Below are positions 1 to 6,980 of a stretch of DNA of 7,871 nucleotides, one piece after another. Source of the stretch: Vitreoscilla sp. (GTDB taxonomy: Bacteria; Pseudomonadota; Gammaproteobacteria; Burkholderiales; Burkholderiaceae); contig JACMOG010000748.1 of assembly GCA_014378125.1 (NCBI GenBank), positions 1 to 7,871 of the forward strand, in the 5' to 3' direction. The number at the start of each line of letters is the position of its first letter. Position 1 is the first letter of the stretch. The notes under the pieces are model-generated. The model saw nothing but the letters and a program-made list of their open reading frames with translations. It was not told the origin of the DNA and ran no database searches. Position numbers and translations under genes: made by a program.

Positions 1-638
1 ACGGCACCGGCATCGACGCCGAGCTGCTGCCGCACGTGTTCGAACTGTTCGAGCAGGGCAAGCCCGCCCTCGACCGCACGCAGGGCGGCCTCGGCGTGGG
101 CCTGACGCTGGTGCAGCGCCTGGTGCAGCTGCACGGCGGCGAGGTGGTGGCCAGCAGCGCCGGGCCGGGGCAGGGCGCGCAGTTCCGCGTCACGCTGCTG
201 TGCCTGGGGCTGGTCGACGCGCCGACCGATGCGGACGCTGGCGACGCGCGCCTGCCCGACGCCGCGGTGGCGCGCCGCATCCTGGTGGTGGACGACAACG
301 TCGACGTGGTCGAGACCACCACGATGCTGCTGTCGCTGTCGGGCCACGCGGTGCACAGCGCCAAGGACGGCCTGCAGGCGCTGCACGCGGCCGCGCAGTT
401 CCGTCCGGACGTGGTGCTGCTGGACATCGGCCTGCCGCTGATGGACGGCTACGAGGTGGCGCGCCGCCTGCGCCAGATGCCGGAGATGGCCGGCGCGTTG
501 CTGGTGGCGCTCACGGGCTACGGGCAGCAGGGCGATCGCGAGCGCGGCAAGGAGGCGGGCTTCGACGCGCACATGCTCAAGCCGGTGGATCCGCACGCGC
601 TGGCGCGCGTCATCGACGGCCAGCCCGCCACCCCCTGA
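1..638 (+). CDS. Hybrid sensor histidine kinase, C-terminal part (HATPase end + receiver)
   Basis: The gene is cut by the left window edge; the frame is open from base 3. The first residues, GTGI, are the G1 box of a GHKL ATPase, followed by LPHVFELFEQGK (F-box region) and the G2 box GGLGVGLTLV at 84-113, so the end of the ATP-binding domain is present. After a short linker a receiver domain runs from about 273 to 626. It has the acidic pair DD at 291-296, the phospho-acceptor Asp in LLDIGLPLMDG (codon 423-425), the switch Thr (513-515) and the conserved Lys in LKPVD (579-581), so it should be phosphorylatable. The protein ends right after the receiver, with no DNA-binding or HPt domain. Such proteins autophosphorylate on His and pass phosphate to their own receiver, often on to an HPt protein or another regulator. 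The sensor part and the His box are outside the window. It converges on the CheY-like gene with 15 bp between them; both may belong to one signalling cluster with the NtrC-type gene. Confidence 0.94.
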   Translation, partial: GTGIDAELLPHVFELFEQGKPALDRTQGGLGVGLTLVQRLVQLHGGEVVASSAGPGQGAQFRVTLLCLGLVDAPTDADAGDARLPDAAVARRILVVDDNVDVVETTTMLLSLSGHAVHSAKDGLQALHAAAQFRPDVVLLDIGLPLMDGYEVARRLRQMPEMAGALLVALTGYGQQGDRERGKEAGFDAHMLKPVDPHALARVIDGQPATP

Positions 639-653
639 CGCTGCGCCGGCGGC

Positions 654-1082
654 TCAGGCCGCGAAGGTGGTGCGCGAGAACATTGACGGGCGGCGCAGCA
701 TGGCCGCCTCGTCGGGGTGACCCTTGGGCGCAATGACGCGATCGAGGCGCGTCAGCAGCGTGGGCACGCGCAACGGCTTGTGCCAGACATCGCAGAAGGT
801 GGTGCCGGCCGGCATGAACTCGGCCTCGGCGGTGACGGCGATGGCGGGAATGTCGCGCCATCCCGGGATCACGCGCATGCGTTCGAGCAGCTCCGTGCCG
901 TGGCAGTCGGGCAGGCGCAGGTCCAACAGCAGCAGCGACGGCCTCAGGGTGGCGGCGGCGGCCATGGCGGACTCGCCGTCGACGGCCACCACCAGGTCCA
1001 GCTCGGGCCTCAACTCGAACACCGTCTGCATCAGCAGCACGTTGACCGGGTGATCCTCGACATAAAGCACTACTTCGCGCAT
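654..1082 (-). CDS. Stand-alone CheY-like response regulator receiver protein
   Basis: A 142-residue single-domain response regulator. Visible receiver residues are the acidic pair E9-D10 (YVEDHPVN), the phospho-acceptor D54 (LLLLDLRLPD), the switch T84 (IAVTAEAE) and K102 (WHKPL). Beyond about residue 120 there is only a short basic tail, with no DNA-binding or enzymatic output domain, so it probably acts by protein contact or as a phosphate relay or sink. I chose the ATG at 1082 because AGGGGA lies about six bases upstream. The frame stays open to an earlier ATG at 1217, but that start would run through the sigma54-type promoter at 1147-1161 and has no receiver homology. The gene lies downstream of the NtrC-type gene on the same strand after a 210-bp gap that holds a terminator-like palindrome and its own promoter, so it is probably a separate, activator-controlled unit. 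The N-terminal sequence MREVVLYVEDHPVNVLLM resembles receivers paired with hybrid kinases; the partner is not known. Confidence 0.92.
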   Translation of the reverse strand: MREVVLYVEDHPVNVLLMQTVFELRPELDLVVAVDGESAMAAAATLRPSLLLLDLRLPDCHGTELLERMRVIPGWRDIPAIAVTAEAEFMPAGTTFCDVWHKPLRVPTLLTRLDRVIAPKGHPDEAAMLRRPSMFSRTTFAA

Positions 1083-1146
1083 GTTCGTTCCCCTGAGTTC
1101 GCTGGCGCTGCCAGTCGTTGGCTCCTCGACCCAAGCGGAACTTGCA

Positions 1147-1161
1147 GCAATCGGGGTGCCC
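1147..1161 (-). promoter_or_regulatory. Sigma54 (RpoN) -24/-12 promoter for the CheY-like gene
   Basis: On the minus strand the sequence is GGGCACCCCGATTGC. Against the sigma54 consensus TGGCACG-N4-TTGC it matches GGCAC and TTGC with exact spacing; only the first T and the G after CAC differ. The predicted start of transcription is near 1135, giving a leader of about 53 nt before the ATG at 1082. The gene immediately upstream codes for a sigma54 activator, which supports the reading. No transcript data are available here. Confidence 0.72.
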
Positions 1162-1249
1162 GACCGCTGGTCGCAAATCACGCCGATCGGGGTTCGCGGC
1201 GGCAGTGTCGTCGGCAACTCTTGCGTTCGACTCCCTGGTCGCCAAAGAG

Positions 1250-1272
1250 AACGGCACCCAGTGGGCGCCGTT
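1250..1272 (-). terminator. Palindromic hairpin after the NtrC-type gene; terminator or enhancer site
   Basis: A 23-bp inverted repeat centred on 1261: the 11-base arms begin AACGGC and end GCCGTT, with a single non-complementary pair (1256/1266). Read as minus-strand RNA that pair is a G-U wobble, so the hairpin is almost perfect, with a three-base loop, and is followed by UCUCUUU-like sequence. It starts 20 bp after the stop codon of the NtrC-type gene, as expected for an intrinsic terminator. It is also centred about 125 bp upstream of the predicted start site of the CheY-like gene, a typical distance for an upstream activator site of an NtrC-family protein, so it may have that role as well or instead. 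Confidence 0.6.
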
Positions 1273-1292
1273 TGGTCATGCTGCCGGGAAAC

Positions 1293-2735
<1,443 letters not shown>

Positions 2736-2849
2736 GGTCGTTTCTTGTCTTCAGGCAGTCGTTCGGCTCGCCGGGCTGGGCAGGGCAAGTTGGGGCGTCC
2801 TTCTCTCGCGGATCCCTATGCAGGATACGCCGAGTCAGGAACGATTCTG

Positions 2850-2919
2850 CCCACGGCCGAGTCGATTCCATGTCAGACGATAGCTCGACCGCGGCGGGAT
2901 GTGCGCCTACGGCCGTGGG
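2850..2919. repeat. Inverted repeat pair in the divergent intergenic region
   Basis: CCCACGGCCG at 2850-2859 and its exact reverse complement CGGCCGTGGG at 2910-2919 are separated by 50 bp. Each arm also carries its own small palindrome (CGGCCG). The pair lies in the 291-bp space between the start of the NtrC-type gene (2735, minus) and the GlsB-like gene (3027, plus). The centres are about 110 and 50 bp upstream of the predicted sigma54 start site near 2965. It may be a pair of regulator binding sites, possibly for the neighbouring activator. The rest of this gap, apart from the promoter at 2939-2953, shows no gene. Confidence 0.4.
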
Positions 2920-2938
2920 GGTCGCCACCGACGCGGTC

Positions 2939-2953
2939 GGGTATGGGGATTGC
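2939..2953 (+). promoter_or_regulatory. Sigma54 (RpoN) promoter for the GlsB-like gene
   Basis: The sequence GGGTATGGGGATTGC has the -24 GG, the A and G at positions 5 and 7 of the consensus, and a perfect TTGC at the -12 element with correct spacing. The predicted start of transcription is near 2965, leaving a leader of about 62 nt before the ATG at 3027. The -24 element GGGTATG is identical to that of the promoter before the Gln/Asn-rich gene (7339-7353), which argues for shared control. Confidence 0.66.
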
Positions 2954-3026
2954 CGTCGAGTTGGCGCCATGCCTGCCCGACCGTGGCAGCCCCAATTCCA
3001 CCCGTTGGCCCCAGGATCCCTCCCTC

Positions 3027-3299
3027 ATGTTCCACATCCTCACCTGGCTCGTCGTCGGCGCCCTGATCGGTTGGGTGGCCGGCCTGCTGATGCGCAACGA
3101 CGACGACCAGGGCGTGTTCGTCAACGTGCTGGTGGGCGTGCTCGGGTCGCTGGTGGCCGGCTGGATCGTGGCGCCGTACTTCGGCCTGCACGCCGGCGAC
3201 CCGAAGGTGCTCGACTTCGGCGCGCTGTCGGTCGCCTTGGTGGGGGCGATCATCGCGCTGGCGCTGATCAGTTTCGTACGCAGCCGACGCCGGCGCTGA
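3027..3299 (+). CDS. GlsB/YeaQ/YmgE-family small membrane protein
   Basis: A 90-residue protein with three predicted membrane segments (about residues 3-22, 30-51 and 64-83) and an Arg-rich C-terminus (RSRRRR) that should face the cytoplasm. The pattern GALIGWVAGLLM, then VFVNVLVGVLGSLVAGWIV, then VALVGAIIALALI is typical of the family also named transglycosylase-associated protein, a label with no shown enzyme activity. Family members are often induced by stress or in stationary phase and are linked to the envelope; the molecular role is unknown. The length is normal, perhaps slightly long because of an inserted loop GLHAGDPKVLDFG between the second and third segments. The ATG at 3027 has AGGA ten bases upstream. 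The gene is divergent from the NtrC-type activator gene and preceded by a sigma54-type promoter, so the neighbour may control it. The acidic-protein gene follows on the same strand after 61 bp with its own promoter. Confidence 0.9.
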   Translation: MFHILTWLVVGALIGWVAGLLMRNDDDQGVFVNVLVGVLGSLVAGWIVAPYFGLHAGDPKVLDFGALSVALVGAIIALALISFVRSRRRR

Positions 3300-3305
3300 G
3301 CGGCA

Positions 3306-3320
3306 AGGCATGGGGGTTGC
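3306..3320 (+). promoter_or_regulatory. Sigma54 (RpoN) promoter for the acidic-protein gene
   Basis: The sequence AGGCATGGGGGTTGC matches TGGCACG-N4-TTGC at GGCA, the G at position 7 and all of TTGC, with exact spacing. It starts seven bases after the stop codon of the GlsB-like gene. The predicted start of transcription is near 3332, giving a leader of about 29 nt that contains the ribosome binding site AGGAG at 3349-3353. Confidence 0.7.
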
Positions 3321-3360
3321 CCGAGGCAGGACAACCATTGCCCTCCACAGGAGACTTCCC

Positions 3361-3723
3361 ATGCCCGCACCCTCCATCCGACCCGCCGCCGACCCCCTGG
3401 ACGACATCGACCGCGAAGCCGGCGGCGTCGATAACCTCATGGATCGCCAGGATCGCGCCGACCTGCCCGGCCAACGCTCCGACGAGCCCGACGCCGGCAA
3501 GGGCGACGTCTATACCGACGCGACGCGCGATGTGGTGCGCGAGTCGGTCGACCCCGACCAGGAGGCGCTGGACGCCGACCGCGACGCCGATCGCGTGATC
3601 AACGGCGACCCCGACATCGACCTGGCGCGCGACAGCCTGTCGCCCGCCGAGGTCGGCCTGGGCCCGGACGACGATGACACCATCGACGAGACGGAGCCCC
3701 CCGGCGACGTTTCGCTGCGTTGA
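3361..3723 (+). CDS. Acidic Asp-rich hypothetical protein
   Basis: I do not recognise a family. The 120-residue product is soluble and extremely acidic: I count 29 Asp and 7 Glu against 11 Arg and 1 Lys, a net charge of about -24. It has no Cys or Trp, no signal peptide and no membrane segment, and much of it is likely disordered. Asp-Ala-Asp-Arg and Asp-Pro patterns recur in the middle (residues 63-90) and a run DDDD occurs at 103-106. The start at 3361 is chosen because AGGAG ends seven bases upstream; an earlier in-frame ATG at 3310 lies inside the sigma54-type promoter and before the ribosome binding site. The gene has its own sigma54-type promoter and may also be read through from the GlsB-like gene. 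Acidic disordered proteins of this kind are often stress-related or bind cations or basic proteins, but nothing here fixes a function. The Nramp-like gene converges on it with seven bases between stop codons. Confidence 0.82.
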   Translation: MPAPSIRPAADPLDDIDREAGGVDNLMDRQDRADLPGQRSDEPDAGKGDVYTDATRDVVRESVDPDQEALDADRDADRVINGDPDIDLARDSLSPAEVGLGPDDDDTIDETEPPGDVSLR

Positions 3724-3729
3724 GGTGCC

Positions 3730-3757
3730 GTCATCCTGCGTCTTGGCGCAGGATGAC
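3730..3757. terminator. Strong hairpin between convergent genes
   Basis: Perfect 11-bp arms (GTCATCCTGCG and CGCAGGATGAC) enclose a six-base loop. The hairpin begins seven bases after the stop codon of the acidic-protein gene and covers the last codons and stop of the convergent Nramp-like gene. It can form in both transcripts. Neither side is followed by a T-run, so it may act as an RNA 3'-end stabiliser or as part of factor-dependent ending instead of a classical intrinsic terminator. Confidence 0.6.
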
Positions 3758-5071
3758 ACGTCGGCTCCAGGCCGTCGCCGCCATCCCGATCACGCATGCC
3801 GCCATCACCGCGGTCGTGGCCCACCCCATCACGCGCAGCAGGCCCGAGATCGCGAAGCGTCCCATCGCGTCGCGCTTGCCCGCCACCAGCATCACCGCGG
3901 CCAGCATGGGCACCGCGATCACGCCGTTGATCACGGCGGTCCAGAACAGCGCCTTGATCGGGTTGACGTGGATGAAGTTCATCGCGGTGCCGGCCAAAGT
4001 GGCCACCGCGATCACCGCGTAGAAGCCGCGCGCCTTCGCCGGCTTGCTCTCGAGGCTGCTTTTCCACTGCATCGTCTCGCCGACGGCGTAGGCCGCACTG
4101 CCGGCCAGCACCGGCACCGCCAGCAGGCCGGTTCCCACCATGCCCATCGCGAACAGCGCGAACGCGAACTCGCCGGCCACGGGCTTCAACGCCTGCGCGG
4201 TCTGCGCGGCGCTCTCGATGTCGTGCACGCCGTGCGCGTGCAGCGTGGCCGCGGTGGTGAGGATGATGAAGAACGCCACCAGGTTGGAGGCGCCCATGCC
4301 CAGCCAGGTATCGATGTTCATGCGGTGCAACTGCGCGCTGGCCTGGCGCGGGGCCTCCCGCAGCGGCTTGTCCTCGTCGCAGGCGTCCAGCTCTTCCACC
4401 TCCTGCCAGGCCTGCCAGAAGAACATGTACGGGCTGATGGTGGTGCCGAAGATCGCGACGATGGCCGTCACGTAGTCCTTGCCCAGCTCGAGCCTGGGCA
4501 GGAAGGTCTCGTGCAGCACCTGGCCCCAGGGGATCTTCACCGCGAACACGGTGGCCACGTAGGCCAGCAGCGCCAGCGTCAGCCACTTCAGCACGCTCAC
4601 GTAGCGGTGGTAGGGCACGAAGATCTCGAGCGCCACCGAACCGACGCCGAAGGCCACGGTGTACCAGCCGGCGTCGCCGGGCAGCAGCAGCGTGATGGCC
4701 GAGCCCATCGCGCCCAGGTCGGCGCCGATGTTGATGGTGTTGGCCGCCAGCAGCAGGAACACGAGCGGGTAGAGCGCCCAGCGCGGGTACCAGTCGCGCA
4801 GGTTGCCTGCCAGACCCTTGCCGGTGACGCGGCCGATGCGCGCGCAGATCAGCTGGGCCGCCACCATCAGCGGGTAGGAGAACAGCGTCGTCCACAGCAT
4901 CCCGTAGCCGAACTGCGCGCCCACCTGCGAATAGGTACCGATGCCGCTCGGGTCGTCGTCGGACGCCCCGGTCAGCAGGCCCGGGCCGATCAACGCGGCG
5001 AGGCCTTTCTTGCCCGGCGACGCGGTGACATTGCCTGGCGCAAGGACGACGGCGGAAGCGGTGGGTTTCAT
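3731..5071 (-). CDS. Nramp-family (SLC11-like) divalent metal transporter, atypical metal site
   Basis: A 446-residue polytopic inner-membrane protein with the Nramp order of about 11 hydrophobic segments. The first begins GPGLLTGASDDDPSG (29-43) and continues IGTYSQVGAQFGYGMLW, which aligns with the family signature; the segment-six equivalent is IFGTTISPYMFFWQA (207-221). Canonical Nramp proteins carry D-P-G-N in segment 1 and M-P-H in segment 6 for Mn/Fe binding. Here these read D40-P-S-G and I-S-P, so the Asp is kept but the ligand Asn and Met are absent. It belongs to a divergent branch and the substrate cannot be read off; Mn2+, Fe2+ or Mg2+ are possible. A charged loop (EVEELDACDEDKPLRE, 224-239) may be cytoplasmic. 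The ATG at 5071 has only a poor ribosome binding site (GGGCGGCGAC). A near-consensus sigma54 promoter at 5083-5097 places the predicted transcript start at or beside this ATG. The ABC gene ends 77 bp upstream on the same strand. Confidence 0.9.
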   Translation of the reverse strand: MKPTASAVVLAPGNVTASPGKKGLAALIGPGLLTGASDDDPSGIGTYSQVGAQFGYGMLWTTLFSYPLMVAAQLICARIGRVTGKGLAGNLRDWYPRWALYPLVFLLLAANTINIGADLGAMGSAITLLLPGDAGWYTVAFGVGSVALEIFVPYHRYVSVLKWLTLALLAYVATVFAVKIPWGQVLHETFLPRLELGKDYVTAIVAIFGTTISPYMFFWQAWQEVEELDACDEDKPLREAPRQASAQLHRMNIDTWLGMGASNLVAFFIILTTAATLHAHGVHDIESAAQTAQALKPVAGEFAFALFAMGMVGTGLLAVPVLAGSAAYAVGETMQWKSSLESKPAKARGFYAVIAVATLAGTAMNFIHVNPIKALFWTAVINGVIAVPMLAAVMLVAGKRDAMGRFAISGLLRVMGWATTAVMAACVIGMAATAWSRRVILRQDAG

Positions 5072-5082
5072 GTCGCCGCCCG

Positions 5083-5097
5083 GCAATAGCCGTGCCC
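5083..5097 (-). promoter_or_regulatory. Near-consensus sigma54 (RpoN) promoter before the Nramp-like gene
   Basis: Minus-strand sequence GGGCACGGCTATTGC. It matches TGGCACG-N4-TTGC at every defined position but the first, the best match in the window. The -12 C is at 5083, which puts +1 at about 5071, the first base of the assigned ATG. The transcript would therefore be leaderless or nearly so, or translation begins further in. The upstream ABC gene ends at 5149, so the site is in the short space between the two genes. Confidence 0.7.
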
Positions 5098-5148
5098 CGC
5101 GGCCGGTACATGTCCCGACCGTGGAACCTGGTCTGGGTGCGACCGGGG

Positions 5149-6897
5149 TCAGGCGCCTGTGGGGCCAGACCCGGGCGCGTGCGCGCTGCCCGCCAGCATC
5201 GTGGCAAACGCCGGCTGGCGCTCGCGCAGTTCGCGCAACGGTCCGATGTCCACGAGCCGGCCCGCGTCCATCAGCGCGACGCGGTCGAAGTGCTCCAGCA
5301 GGCTCATGCGGTGCACCGAGGCGACGATGCAGGCGCCGGGGAAGGTGGTGGCCAGCCGGTGGTGGATGCGCCGCTCGGTGACCGGGTCGAGCGCGCCGGT
5401 GGGCTCGTCGAGGAACACGATGGAGCTGCGGGCCGCCGCCAGCGCGCCGCGCGCCAGGCACAGCCGCTGGCGCTGTCCGCCCGACAGGTTGCTGCCACGC
5501 TCGGCCACCGCGAACTCCATCCCGCCGTCCAGGCCGGACAGCACCGCGTCGAAAGCGCTGCCGTGCACGGCGGCCTCCAGCGTCGCGTCGGCCACGCCGG
5601 TTCCGAAGTCGAGGTTCTCGCGCACGCTGCCTTCGGACACGTCGGCCTCCTGCGGGATGAGCGTGGCCAGCGCGGCGAGGTTGTGCACGCCGGGCTGGAG
5701 TTGGCCGTCGACCTCGACCACCACGCCCGGCTCGCCGCGCGTCAACGCCAGGGTGTCCAGGCCCAGCGGCGGCGAGTCGGGCGCGGCCGCGGCGTGGCGG
5801 AACGCGATGTCGCGCACCACGATGCGCTGCCAGTCGGCGGGCAGCGGCACGGGTACCGCGCCGGCGGGCGCGTCGAAGATGGGCCGGGCGCTGGTGAAGT
5901 CGGCGCGCAGGCGGGACAGGCCCTGCATGCGGCCCGTCATGTCGGTGGCCACGGCCGCCGTGCGGCTGGCGTACTGCTGCACCATGGACACGGCGCCGAT
6001 GGCGATGGCCGCGCCGCCGCGGCTGGCCACCATGTCGACGTAGGCCACCACCAGCGCCCAGGTGACCAGCGTGCTCACCAGGTCCACCCTGCACCACTTG
6101 GCCTCGTTGATGACGATGTTGCGGCCCAGCGGCACGAAGATGCGCGCCAGGCGCTGGCGCAGCAGGCGCCGCGACGCGTCCTGCACGCGCAGGCTCAGCA
6201 CGGTGCCGATGTGGCCCAGGAAGTCGGCCATGCCCGAGCCGTAGCGGCGCTCGGCCTCCATCTCCTGCAGCGACAGGCGCATCAGCACGCGGTCGATGCG
6301 CATGCTGGCGGTGGCCAGCACGCCGAACGACAGAAAGGCCGCCACGCCGATGCCCGGCGCCAGCGCGGCCAGCGCCACCAGCGGCCCGACGAGTCCCACC
6401 AGGCTCTGCAGGTAGATGAACTGGTTGGCGGAGAACTCGTAGAGCGCATGCGTCGATTGCCGCACGCGTTGCTGCATGTCGCTGGAATGATGGCGCTCGT
6501 GCCAGCCGAGCGGTGCCGCGGCCAGCCGCGCATGGAGCTCGTCGGACAGCGACTCGCGCACGCGCATGCCCACTCGGCGCTCGAGCACGCGCCCGGGCCC
6601 GTGGAAAAGCCAGGCGCCCACGGCGGCGGCCATCACGCAACCCACCCACGCCAGGGCGCGCTCGAGGCCCGCCGTGCCACGGGCCTGCAGCGCGTCGATG
6701 GCCTGCGCCGCGAACCATGGCACCGACAGGCGCACCACCTGCGAGCCCACGAGCAGCGCCATGGAGCTGAGCATCGCCGCGCGGGCGCCGTCGGCATGGC
6801 GCCAGACGCCGCGGTACAGGCCGGCGTCGACCGGGTTGGGGGAGGAAGCGGGGGCAGGGGGCACGGCGGTGTCGGCGTCGTTGGGGTCAGCGGACAC
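5149..6897 (-). CDS. ABC exporter half-transporter lacking Walker A (possibly inactive)
   Basis: A 582-residue fusion of an ABC-exporter membrane domain (about residues 25-340, hydrophobic stretches near 41-65, 80-99, 160-197 and 270-305) with a nucleotide-binding domain (about 355-575). The latter has the Q-loop (LIPQE, Q416), SVRENL, signature LSGGQRQRL (471-479), Walker B IVFLDEPTGALD with D497 and E498, and the H-loop His H529 (IVASVHR). The P-loop is missing: where GxxGxGKS and its helix should follow LTRGE (385-389), the chain goes directly to PGVVVEVDG (390-398), about 25 residues short of relatives, with the frame kept. ATP binding at its own site should be lost, so it is either a recently damaged gene or a non-catalytic partner of another half-transporter. 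The start is a GTG at 6897 with a weak ribosome binding site; other starts are possible. No sigma54-type promoter with correct spacing precedes it. Substrate unknown. Confidence 0.88.
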   Translation of the reverse strand: MSADPNDADTAVPPAPASSPNPVDAGLYRGVWRHADGARAAMLSSMALLVGSQVVRLSVPWFAAQAIDALQARGTAGLERALAWVGCVMAAAVGAWLFHGPGRVLERRVGMRVRESLSDELHARLAAAPLGWHERHHSSDMQQRVRQSTHALYEFSANQFIYLQSLVGLVGPLVALAALAPGIGVAAFLSFGVLATASMRIDRVLMRLSLQEMEAERRYGSGMADFLGHIGTVLSLRVQDASRRLLRQRLARIFVPLGRNIVINEAKWCRVDLVSTLVTWALVVAYVDMVASRGGAAIAIGAVSMVQQYASRTAAVATDMTGRMQGLSRLRADFTSARPIFDAPAGAVPVPLPADWQRIVVRDIAFRHAAAAPDSPPLGLDTLALTRGEPGVVVEVDGQLQPGVHNLAALATLIPQEADVSEGSVRENLDFGTGVADATLEAAVHGSAFDAVLSGLDGGMEFAVAERGSNLSGGQRQRLCLARGALAAARSSIVFLDEPTGALDPVTERRIHHRLATTFPGACIVASVHRMSLLEHFDRVALMDAGRLVDIGPLRELRERQPAFATMLAGSAHAPGSGPTGA

Positions 6898-6924
6898 CCT
6901 ACGGCAAAACCATGCGCCATGAGA

Positions 6925-6947
6925 AACGGCCGGGGGAGCCGGCCGTT
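6925..6947 (-). terminator. Intrinsic terminator after the Gln/Asn-rich gene
   Basis: Perfect 9-bp arms (AACGGCCGG and CCGGCCGTT) with a five-base loop. Read on the minus strand the stem ends in GTT and is followed by TCTC, a short pyrimidine tail. It begins 33 bp after the stop codon of the Gln/Asn-rich gene and lies before the GTG start of the ABC gene, separating the two. The stem ends (AACGGC...GCCGTT) are the same as those of the palindrome at 1250-1272, which also follows a minus-strand gene. Confidence 0.72.
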
Positions 6948-6980
6948 CGAGGCAGACGGGACGCGGCGCGTCCCGCCTGC

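Noticed and set aside
487..501. TGGCCGGCGCGTTGC in the kinase gene, and a similar core at 2591-2605
   Set aside because: Bare GG-N8-TTGC cores inside genes on the plus strand, with nothing sensible downstream; they show the chance background and lack A at position 5.
649..662. Small hairpin GCGGC-TCAG-GCCGC between the convergent kinase and CheY-like genes
   Set aside because: Only five base pairs and no T-run; too weak to call a terminator.
1083..1217. Upstream start for the CheY-like protein
   Set aside because: The added 45 residues have no receiver similarity and would contain the promoter; the ATG at 1082 has a good ribosome binding site.
2962..2976. Second sigma54-like element TGGCGCCATGCCTGC before the GlsB-like gene
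   Set aside because: Spacing fits, but the -12 element is CTGC and position 5 is G; the element at 2939-2953 is a better match. It could be a minor promoter.
3310..3360. Upstream start for the acidic protein
   Set aside because: This ATG lies inside the sigma54-type promoter; AGGAG at 3349-3353 points to 3361.
6904..6919. Sigma54-like TGGCGC...TTTTGC before the ABC gene (minus strand)
   Set aside because: GG and GC are one base too far apart, and the predicted start would fall inside the coding region. Sigma54 promoters do not tolerate this.
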